Assembly: GCA_910577825.1 (NCBI GenBank)
Contig: CAJTOK010000006.1
Location: forward strand, 1 to 64,000
DNA: 64,000 bases
Direction of reading: 5' to 3'
Origin: an uncultured Lachnospiraceae bacterium
GTDB taxonomy: Bacteria > Bacillota > Clostridia > Lachnospirales > Lachnospiraceae
The notes under the pieces: model-generated
Database searches by the model: none
Told to the model about the DNA's origin: nothing
Seen by the model: the letters and a program-made list of their open reading frames with translations, nothing else
Position numbers and translations under genes: made by a program
Part shown: in pieces, positions 8,666-15,673 of the stretch
Layout: each line of letters opens with the position of its first letter
Numbering within the stretch: the first letter of the stretch is position 1

Positions 8666-9436
8666 TTAGGCATCTTCCCCTATTGCATCAGAAACAAAGC
8701 TCATTGTCAACATACAGAATACATATGCCTGTATACACCCGGAAAATACATCCAGATATGCGTGAAGTGCAGCAGGCCATATAAGAGTAAGAACCCTCGG
8801 CAGCAGGCCATAAAGCAGCCCCATCATAACCGTACCTGATAATATATTACCAAATAAACGGAGTGACATTGATATAGGTGTTGAAAATTCACTAATGAGA
8901 TTCATCGGGAAGAATAAAAAGACTGGCTCAAATAAAGCTTTAATCTTTCCCATTCCCTGGTATTTAAATCCATTATACTGAATCATTACCCATGTAATAA
9001 CTGCCAAAGGAAATGTTACACCAAAATCTGCTGTTGGCGGCCTTAATCCCAGCAGCCCGGATAAGTTACAGGCAAGTATAAACAAAAACAATGCACTTAC
9101 ATAGTTTCTGAAAACCAGTGCCTTTTTAGGCCCCATTGTGCTCCTTACCATCCCGTCAAGCGATTCAACTATAAGCTCAACCACATTCAGGAACGGCCCT
9201 GGCACTTTATTGGGATTTGCATTCTTAATAGCGTGGTTTGCACATACTGCAAAAATAAGTATGGCAGCAATAACGATAACCATGGATATATGTGTTGTTG
9301 TAAGATACACGTCCCACCCGAAGAATGAGAACTTTGTATTTGAATAACCCCTTATAAAGAAGTCAACCTGGTCACCGCTGCCAGCAAGAAAAACCCTGCC
9401 ATGTCCATGCGGCAAATCTAAGACGCCATTTCCCAC
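8666..9436 (-). CDS. atpB: F1Fo ATP synthase a subunit
   Basis: A 256-residue integral membrane stator protein. The essential Arg is in SMSLRLFGNILSG and the C-terminal helix carries QAYVFCMLTMSFVSDAI. About five or six transmembrane helices are visible. The start is a GTG at 9436 preceded by GGAGGG; the overlapping ATG at 9438 is in another frame and stops after six codons. Works with the c ring to form the ion path. Confidence 0.97.
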   Translation of the reverse strand: MGNGVLDLPHGHGRVFLAGSGDQVDFFIRGYSNTKFSFFGWDVYLTTTHISMVIVIAAILIFAVCANHAIKNANPNKVPGPFLNVVELIVESLDGMVRSTMGPKKALVFRNYVSALFLFILACNLSGLLGLRPPTADFGVTFPLAVITWVMIQYNGFKYQGMGKIKALFEPVFLFFPMNLISEFSTPISMSLRLFGNILSGTVMMGLLYGLLPRVLTLIWPAALHAYLDVFSGCIQAYVFCMLTMSFVSDAIGEDA

Positions 9437-9497
9437 ATTTTCACCCTCCTTTTCTTAATATTGTATTGAAATAACAATATAAAATATTGTTAAAACA

Positions 9498-9890
9498 CTA
9501 CCACCTTTGTATACGCCCTGCCATCTTATGGACGAAAGGCTGCAGATAAGCAGAAATCTTTATGCCAAACAGCCCAAGTACAACACCTGCAGGATGGATA
9601 TACTTGTAAAATACCATAGAAACTGCCACTACAGCAGCCATAAAGAAAAGCCTCTTTAAAGTGGCAAGCTGCATATGCCTTTGTGCATGTCTTACATCAA
9701 GGTCAAGCGCTATATCAAGATTATGGAACATGTGTAACAAAAGCCCCGATGCTGCTGCACCCCCGGACAATACACCTGCTGCTGCTGCAAACTTATGCCT
9801 GGCTATTATTACTAATATAATCAAAACCAGCAATAACCATACCAGCAAACCAATAAACATTTCTTTCAGGATTTGTTTTGCCTTTTTCAT
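9498..9890 (-). CDS. atpI: ATP synthase subunit I
   Basis: A 130-residue hydrophobic protein with four predicted transmembrane helices (around residues 10-30, 34-55, 80-98 and 100-118). Position between the AtpZ-like gene and atpB, size and hydrophobicity fit AtpI, an assembly factor that helps build the c ring, best shown for sodium-type enzymes. Sequence conservation in this family is low, so the call rests mainly on context. Confidence 0.85.
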   Translation of the reverse strand: MKKAKQILKEMFIGLLVWLLLVLIILVIIARHKFAAAAGVLSGGAAASGLLLHMFHNLDIALDLDVRHAQRHMQLATLKRLFFMAAVVAVSMVFYKYIHPAGVVLGLFGIKISAYLQPFVHKMAGRIQRW

Positions 9891-9904
9891 CTCTAAATCC
9901 CTTT

Positions 9905-10261
9905 CTACTTCCTGGCCGGCCCTTTGTTTTCAGGGTAACGCTTCGTCTTTACTATCTCTGTATACTCCTGTGCCTCACCAGGATGGCTGTCTTTATAATC
10001 CTTTAGTTCCTGTATATACTTAAGCCTGTCATGTTCCTTTTTAATATCATCAGAATAAAATGATTTCGTAAGTATATATAAATTCCTGAATGATGCACCA
10101 ATACCTATAAAAACAAGCACCAGAAAGCAGACCTGCGTATTAAACAGCCGGTCCAGCCACACACCCAGGGCAGCACATAAAAATATTGGCACCATCATAC
10201 TAATACTAATCTGTGTAACCATAACAATGCTTTTTATTACCTTGCGGTTTTTATCTTCCAT
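9905..10261 (-). CDS. AtpZ/AtpI family small membrane protein, first gene of the atp operon
   Basis: A 118-residue protein with two transmembrane hairpin helices (about residues 12-32 and 40-60) and a charged cytoplasmic tail. The glycine-containing segment ALGVWLDRLF is typical of the AtpZ type. ATG at 10261 has GGAGGCGG 5-12 bases upstream; the longer in-frame start at 10294 lies at the predicted transcription start and is not used. AtpZ proteins have been linked to ATP synthase assembly and to Mg2+/Ca2+ transport together with AtpI; which applies here is not visible. Confidence 0.8.
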   Translation of the reverse strand: MEDKNRKVIKSIVMVTQISISMMVPIFLCAALGVWLDRLFNTQVCFLVLVFIGIGASFRNLYILTKSFYSDDIKKEHDRLKYIQELKDYKDSHPGEAQEYTEIVKTKRYPENKGPARK

Positions 10262-10299
10262 AATGCCGCCTCCATAACTGGTATTACTTACCATCTATT

Positions 10300-10329
10300 A
10301 TTATAAGATATAGTATTTGAAAAGTCCAC
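10300..10329 (-). promoter_or_regulatory. Predicted promoter of the atp operon
   Basis: Read on the minus strand, TGGACT (10329-10324) lies 18 bases before TATAAT (10305-10300). This gives a transcript start near 10293 and a leader of about 30 bases before the first gene. Confidence 0.6.
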
Positions 10330-10380
10330 ATAAAATATTTCTTATTTCGCAGACGTTTCACAAACTTTTTTAAAAATTCC

Positions 10381-10409
10381 TTTACAATACGGCGCTACAC
10401 TATTATAAT
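10381..10409 (+). promoter_or_regulatory. Predicted promoter of the DUF402 gene
   Basis: TTTACA (10381-10386), a 17-base spacer and TATAAT (10404-10409) form a near-consensus sigma-A promoter. It is divergent from the atp promoter, with about 50 bases between the two -35 boxes. Confidence 0.75.
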
Positions 10410-10459
10410 TATTCCAACACCCTGTTTTCATTATCAAATTACAGAAAGGAATGACATCT

Positions 10460-10933
10460 ATGGACAATATAAAATTATTCCGCAGGCGCTTTATACCAGA
10501 AGAAACCACCGAATTAAAAGATGACCATATAATAATGTTAAAAGATGATATAATAATTACCAGATGGAACGTTTTAAAGCCAAGAAATGACATTAACAAT
10601 GGTATTTCTGCATATTTTATAAAAGATGGCATAAAAGTCAGCAAAATATTCGATGGAACTGGCAATTTTGTATACTGGTACTGTGATATTATTGAAACAA
10701 TCTATAATAAAGAAGATAATTCCTATACTTTTAATGACCTTCTGGTTGATATACTTGTATACCCTGACGGACATGTCGAAGTCGTTGATATGGACGAATT
10801 TGCTGATGCAATGGAAAAAGGAATACTAGAAATTTCTACCATAGCTTCTGCCATGCGCAATGCAGACCTTCTCTTAAAAACTATTTATTCCGGCCATTTT
10901 AACAGATATACAGATTATATTGAAAATATTTAA
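10460..10933 (+). CDS. DUF402 domain protein
   Basis: A 157-residue protein with the DUF402 beta-barrel pattern: YWYCDIIET, then LLVDILVYPDGHVEVVDMDEF. Characterised DUF402 proteins include FomD and the Staphylococcus nucleoside di-/triphosphatase, metal-dependent enzymes that use the Asp/Glu cluster in this region. Start at the second ATG (10460) because the AGAAAGGA site leaves only one base before the first ATG at 10451. Single gene with its own promoter. The substrate is not predictable. Confidence 0.8.
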   Translation: MDNIKLFRRRFIPEETTELKDDHIIMLKDDIIITRWNVLKPRNDINNGISAYFIKDGIKVSKIFDGTGNFVYWYCDIIETIYNKEDNSYTFNDLLVDILVYPDGHVEVVDMDEFADAMEKGILEISTIASAMRNADLLLKTIYSGHFNRYTDYIENI

Positions 10934-10981
10934 AGGAGTACAACTGTGTTCTCTTATAAAACTTTCCAGATGTACCCCTTT
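10932..10981. repeat. Inverted repeat over the ribosome site of a tiny ORF
   Basis: AAAGGAGTACA (10932-10942) can pair with TGTACCCCTTT (10971-10981), 10 of 11 positions, across a 28-base loop. It lies between the convergent DUF402 and M56 genes and may be a terminator, or it may mask the AAAGGAG of the candidate 18-codon ORF. Confidence 0.4.
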
Positions 10982-11002
10982 ATACCACCAGGCTGCTATT
11001 AA
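10946..11002 (+). CDS. Candidate 18-residue peptide
   Basis: AAAGGAG at 10932-10938, a 7-base spacer and GTG at 10946 open an 18-codon frame ending at TAA 11000-11002: MFSYKTFQMYPFIPPGCY. It directly follows the DUF402 gene and overlaps the last codons of the opposite M56 gene. The good ribosome site and the Pro-Pro-Gly-Cys-Tyr ending are the only support. It could be chance. Confidence 0.3.
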   Translation: MFSYKTFQMYPFIPPGCY

Positions 11003-13101
11003 TTTGAATTTTGCGAATAACTAAAGTTATTTATGCTTTCAGATACTGTATTATAAGTATAACTTCCATTAATTGCAATTCCATCTGTTGTATTTGCTGC
11101 AAAGCCTATTTCAAGGTTATCCCCGTCTTTATCCACCAGCCTGTAAACTGCCGGGCTTTCTTCATTAAATCCAATACCCGTATCATTATACTTATTAAAT
11201 ACCGAAGCAATCACACTGTTCCCGTCTTCATGTGCATAATACACATTCTGCCTGTCCAGGTCATAAACTGTAAAAGTCCTGGCATTTAATCCATTATAAA
11301 TAAGCATGGCATATCTTTTATCTCCAGACGGCGCCCACTGTATATCACAATAATACCCTTCCTCAAGTGGCATTTCCTTTTGGGAGCGCCCAGGGTTTAA
11401 TACAATCTTTTTTATAATTTCATTGCCTGATGTATCTTTCTGTGTTTCAATTTCTACATACGTAGTACCATCACTTTCCAATGTATGTGCATTTTTATCT
11501 CCTTCTGTAGTTTCTACACCTGTATAATCCGTCCTGTATTTTATAAGTTCATCTTCTGCCAGTTCCTTCTGCTGGTATTTTCCTTCCCCATCATTCCATA
11601 CATAATAAATATCCTTTCCAGACAGTTCCACAGTAAATACCCTTGTAGTCCCTTCTGGTATGTTAAACTGGCATGATGCCGCTTCTTTTCCAGAAGTGTC
11701 ATAGATAGCACCTGGAATTTTTTCAAGTGATGTTTCCCCTATATTCCATATATGGTATTCTTTCAATAAAGATTTTTTCCCCTTACGCCTTCCAGTAATT
11801 TCCTTCCACCTTTTTCCTGTAACATCTGCCTGCTGCCCAGCCACAAGTTCATTTGTGCCATCAGCATTATAATCATATACAAAAAGTTCCGTTTTTTCTT
11901 TAAAATACAGTTCCCCGGCTGGCACATCATTAAAAATATAATTTATATCTGTCTGTCCAAGACACAGGCCAGAAGCATCATTAAGCTTTAATTCAAAACT
12001 GCCTGTATACCCCTTCCCCTTTTCATAACTTCCCGATACCATTACAAGCTGCACAACCCTTCCAAGGCCGCTAGGTGAAACAGTATCAAGGCTTGCCACA
12101 ACAACTTCCTCCCTTGCACCAAAAAGTTTCCCGTCCTCTTGTGTTTCCCCGCCTGTCCCCCATGTACCGCCATTCCACCATATCTGCAATGGCCTTAATA
12201 AAAATGCCCATGTAAAACATAATAACAAAGCAATAAATGCAGGCAGTACATGCCTGCGCTTCTCTTTAACCATATAAATAAGCCTGTATGCCCTTTTTTC
12301 AGTATATCCTTCATCAAAAAACAGTAAACTCCTGTGCCCTTTAAAAAAATTTCCCTTTATATTAAATAGCTCCTGTGCAAATCCATTTGCAGAATTGCCG
12401 CCATTCTTTCTGGCAACAGCCTCATCTGCCGCTATTTCAATATCTATAGTTAATAAATAATACGCAATCCACATAAAAGGGTTAAACCACTGCACAACAA
12501 CCACTATAAAAGCAAAAAACCTTTTTACCCCGTCCCCTCCCCTGCTATGTGCTTCAAAATGCTGTAAAAGGTACTTTACATCATTTACCCTCGTTCCCGA
12601 AGGCAGGTACTTCTTCAAAAAAAATATTCCTGTAATTACGGGGCTTTCCAGTGCACCCGACTGGTATATGCTGCCATACACATGGCAGGAATTTTTAAGC
12701 CATGCCCTTAAAGCTGCCTGACGTATTAATGTAAATGCCAGAATAACAGCCATGCCGGCACACCATATTATTGTACAGGCCATATAACTTCCATCTGCAT
12801 GGACTTCATTAATAAAAACACTTCTCCATCCCTTCATTATGCCTGAACTGCCATCTTCTACAAGTCCAAGCTGTGACAATAACATATGGAACTTTCTGTT
12901 CCATTTGCTTGAAATACAAAAAGGGCTTGAAAGGGATACCGGGCATATCCCCCTGAAAAAATACAAAAGCCATATATAAACAATGTATTTTCTTGGGGCT
13001 TTTAATAATAAAACCCTTAAAACCAAAATAACCGGCATCATAAAAGCAGTTACAACTGCCATTGAAAATGCTGTATAAAACAGCCTGTATAACAAATCCA
13101 T
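10999..13101 (-). CDS. M56 (BlaR1-like) membrane protein with degenerate zinc motif
   Basis: A 700-residue protein. The N-terminal half has the BlaR1/MecR1 fold: transmembrane helices near residues 5-30, 38-55, 105-128 and 190-215, then a fourth near 285-305. A large extracytoplasmic domain follows (about 310-700) with segments such as DYNADGTNELVAG and WAPSGDKRYAMLIYN. In M56 peptidases the zinc motif is HExxH. Here the aligned segment reads LLQHFEAHSRGGD, with F and E in swapped order, so it is probably not a working protease. No BlaI gene is adjacent. It starts 12 bases after the NAD synthetase gene, with GGAGGG before the ATG, and is likely co-transcribed. A sensor or scaffold role is inference. 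Confidence 0.75.
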   Translation of the reverse strand: MDLLYRLFYTAFSMAVVTAFMMPVILVLRVLLLKAPRKYIVYIWLLYFFRGICPVSLSSPFCISSKWNRKFHMLLSQLGLVEDGSSGIMKGWRSVFINEVHADGSYMACTIIWCAGMAVILAFTLIRQAALRAWLKNSCHVYGSIYQSGALESPVITGIFFLKKYLPSGTRVNDVKYLLQHFEAHSRGGDGVKRFFAFIVVVVQWFNPFMWIAYYLLTIDIEIAADEAVARKNGGNSANGFAQELFNIKGNFFKGHRSLLFFDEGYTEKRAYRLIYMVKEKRRHVLPAFIALLLCFTWAFLLRPLQIWWNGGTWGTGGETQEDGKLFGAREEVVVASLDTVSPSGLGRVVQLVMVSGSYEKGKGYTGSFELKLNDASGLCLGQTDINYIFNDVPAGELYFKEKTELFVYDYNADGTNELVAGQQADVTGKRWKEITGRRKGKKSLLKEYHIWNIGETSLEKIPGAIYDTSGKEAASCQFNIPEGTTRVFTVELSGKDIYYVWNDGEGKYQQKELAEDELIKYRTDYTGVETTEGDKNAHTLESDGTTYVEIETQKDTSGNEIIKKIVLNPGRSQKEMPLEEGYYCDIQWAPSGDKRYAMLIYNGLNARTFTVYDLDRQNVYYAHEDGNSVIASVFNKYNDTGIGFNEESPAVYRLVDKDGDNLEIGFAANTTDGIAINGSYTYNTVSESINNFSYSQNSN

Positions 13102-13113
13102 ATGCCCTCCGGT

Positions 13114-15051
13114 TTATTTTAACTGCTCCAAATCCTTTATCCACATTTTTACAGACGCATCACTAGGCATTCTCCAGTCGCCACGTGGTGAAAGCGCAAC
13201 ACTTCCCACCTTCGGGCCATCAGGAAGGCATGAACGTTTAAACTGCTGCGAAAAGAACCTGTGGTAAAACGTATTAAGCCATTTATATATTGTATCTTCA
13301 TTATATGCCCCGTCAAATGTATATTTTGCAAGCCTGTATATTTTAGATGGCGTATATCCAAAACGCATCATATAATACAAGAAAAAATCATGCAGTTCAT
13401 AAGGGCCCACAAGGTCTTCCGTCTTCTGTGATATCTCCCCGTTCTCAGGCGGCAGGAGTTCAGGACTTACAGGTGTATCAAGCACATCCATAAGTATATC
13501 CCTTAACCCGCTGTCACCACATGTTTCTGCATAATAAAGCACAAGATACCTTACAAGCGTCTTAGGCACAGAAGCATTTACACCATACATTGACATATGA
13601 TCGCCATTATACGTTGCCCAGCCAAGTGCAAGCTCAGACATATCCCCCGTCCCTACCACCATGCCGCCTGACTGGTTCGCAATATCCATAAGTATAAAAG
13701 TACGCTGCCTTGCCTGTGCATTTTCATAAGTTACATCATGTACACCTGCATCATGCCCTATATCCTTAAAATGCTGGTTTACCGCCTCATGTACTGGCAC
13801 TTCTTTTAATGTTACACCAAGCTTTTTAGCAAGGCTGCATGAATTATTATAAGTCCTGCCAGTAGTCCCAAAACAAGGCATAGTAACAGCCTGTATACCC
13901 TTTCTTGGAAGCTTTAGCAGGTCAAATGCCTTTACAGTTACAAGCAGCGCAAGCGTTGAATCAAGGCCGCCTGATATCCCAACTACTGCACTTTTGCAAT
14001 TAGTATGCGCAAGGCGTTTTTTAAGCCCCATTGCCTGTATATTTAAAATCTCACTGCAGCGCTGCTCCATATCAGACTTATTACCAGGAACAAAAGGAGT
14101 ACGTGGATATTTCCTTGTAAGCACAGTTTCAGGCGTATCAGAGAAATTAAAATATTCAACATTATATCCTGCTTCATAGCAAGATACAATATTAAATGTT
14201 GTCATACGCCTTCTTTCACTTGCAATCCTTCCAAGGTCAATTTCACTAACCACCATCTGGTTACTAAAACGTTCTGATTCAGCAAGTATATTCCCATTCT
14301 CTGCAATAATATTATGGCCTGAAAAAACAAGGTCTGTGGAAGACTCCCCCTCCCCTGCATCTGCATAAATATAACCACATACAAGCCTTGCCGACTGGTT
14401 TCTTACAAGTTCCCTCCGGTAAATATCCTTGCCAGTGGTTTCATCACTTGCCGACAGATTAGCAATAACCGTAGCCGATGCCATTGCATGGTAACAAGAC
14501 GGCGGCACAGGCATCCATAAATCCTCACAAATATCTATGCCAAGCACAAAACCAGGCAGGTTTGAAGCCTCAAATAAAACCTTTGCCCCAAAAGTTATAT
14601 TACAGTCATCCAGGCCAAGTTCTGGAATATCAATAAATTCATTTTTAGATAACGCAGGAACAAAATGCCTTGCCTCATAAAATTCAGAATAATTCGGAAT
14701 ATTCTGTTTAGGGACTATCCCAAGCAAAGTACCACTGTGTATAACAGCTGCTGCATTATAAAGCCTGTTTTTATACATAAAAGGAAGCCCCACAACAACA
14801 ACCATGTCAAACCCTTTAGAAACCCTGCAAATCCTTGCCAGCCCGTTAAGAGCCCCTTTTAAAAGCGTATCCTGCAAAAAAAGGTCGCCACAAGTATATC
14901 CAGTAATACAGAGCTCTGGAAAAACAGCCAGTTTAACACCCTTCCTTGCAGCTTCCCCAATATTGCTAATAATGCTTTCTGTATTAAACTCTGTATCACC
15001 AACACGTATATCTGGAGTAACAGCAGCCACCTTTATAAAATTATCCTTCAT
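13114..15051 (-). CDS. nadE: Glutamine-dependent NAD+ synthetase
   Basis: A 645-residue two-domain enzyme. The N-terminal nitrilase-type glutaminase has Glu46 (FPELCITGYT), Lys115 (VPKQNIPNY) and Cys175 (GIDICEDLW). The C-terminal synthetase has the ATP pyrophosphatase loop GISGGLDST near residue 375. It makes NAD+ from nicotinic acid adenine dinucleotide with glutamine as nitrogen donor, in the cytosol. ATG at 15051 is preferred over the ATG at 15066 because GGAGG lies 8 bases before it and the upstream ATG overlaps that site. Length is normal for the family. The M56 gene follows directly. Confidence 0.96.
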   Translation of the reverse strand: MKDNFIKVAAVTPDIRVGDTEFNTESIISNIGEAARKGVKLAVFPELCITGYTCGDLFLQDTLLKGALNGLARICRVSKGFDMVVVVGLPFMYKNRLYNAAAVIHSGTLLGIVPKQNIPNYSEFYEARHFVPALSKNEFIDIPELGLDDCNITFGAKVLFEASNLPGFVLGIDICEDLWMPVPPSCYHAMASATVIANLSASDETTGKDIYRRELVRNQSARLVCGYIYADAGEGESSTDLVFSGHNIIAENGNILAESERFSNQMVVSEIDLGRIASERRRMTTFNIVSCYEAGYNVEYFNFSDTPETVLTRKYPRTPFVPGNKSDMEQRCSEILNIQAMGLKKRLAHTNCKSAVVGISGGLDSTLALLVTVKAFDLLKLPRKGIQAVTMPCFGTTGRTYNNSCSLAKKLGVTLKEVPVHEAVNQHFKDIGHDAGVHDVTYENAQARQRTFILMDIANQSGGMVVGTGDMSELALGWATYNGDHMSMYGVNASVPKTLVRYLVLYYAETCGDSGLRDILMDVLDTPVSPELLPPENGEISQKTEDLVGPYELHDFFLYYMMRFGYTPSKIYRLAKYTFDGAYNEDTIYKWLNTFYHRFFSQQFKRSCLPDGPKVGSVALSPRGDWRMPSDASVKMWIKDLEQLK

Positions 15052-15193
15052 TGTAATATCCTCCATTAAAAAAACTGATACTATATTTTTTACATAAATA
15101 AAAAATCCATCACTACAAACATAACATTACCATATAATTCCATAAAAATAAACAAAAAACATCTGTTGTAATAAAAAACTTGAAAAATATTGG

Positions 15194-15239
15194 TTGACAT
15201 TATAGACCTATCGTGTTATTATAAGTCTACAGAATAGAC
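15194..15239 (+). promoter_or_regulatory. Promoter and probable BlaI operator
   Basis: TTGACA (15194-15199), a 17-base spacer and TATTAT (15217-15222) form a strong promoter. Three copies of a half-site lie around it: TAGAC at 15203-15207, GTCTA at 15225-15229 and TAGAC at 15235-15239. The last two form an inverted pair just after the -10 box. Such dyads over the core promoter fit autorepression by the BlaI-type protein encoded next. Binding is inferred. Confidence 0.65.
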
Positions 15240-15266
15240 CAAATAATATAAAGGAGGTATAACCTG

Positions 15267-15629
15267 ATGAAAGTAACAGGAAGCGAATGGTATGTTTTAG
15301 AATGTCTTTGGGAAAAAGAACCCCAGACCCTTATGAACATTTTTACCCGTCTTAATGAAACCCAGGGATGGGCAAAAAGTACCTGTGCAACCATGCTCAA
15401 ACGTATGGAGGAAAAAAAACTTATACGCCATGAAGAAGAAGGCCGTACAAAATATTTTTATGCCAATGTAACACGTGACAAAGTTGTACAAAAAGAAACA
15501 AGAAATTTTTTAAACCGGATTTATAACGGCAGCATAAGCATGATGATGTCAGCACTTGTAGATAAAAATGAACTTACTGATAAAGATATATCAGAACTTG
15601 AACAGATACTACAGAAACTTAAGAAATAA
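15267..15629 (+). CDS. BlaI/MecI/CopY family repressor
   Basis: A 120-residue winged-helix repressor: VTGSEWYVLECLWEKEPQTLMNI, then AKSTCATMLKRMEEKKLIRHEEEGRTKYFYANV, then a C-terminal dimerisation region. In the bla/mec systems the membrane M56 protease of the same operon causes cleavage of this repressor. RBS AAAGGAGGT. First gene of a three-gene operon with two M56 proteins. Confidence 0.95.
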   Translation: MKVTGSEWYVLECLWEKEPQTLMNIFTRLNETQGWAKSTCATMLKRMEEKKLIRHEEEGRTKYFYANVTRDKVVQKETRNFLNRIYNGSISMMMSALVDKNELTDKDISELEQILQKLKK

Positions 15630-15673
15630 ATACATATAAACTATGTGCAGCAGGCACAGGACAGGAGGTAGTC

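Noticed and set aside
10342..10665. Minus-strand frame opposite the DUF402 gene
   Set aside because: Runs through the two divergent promoters and has no ribosome site or domain pattern.
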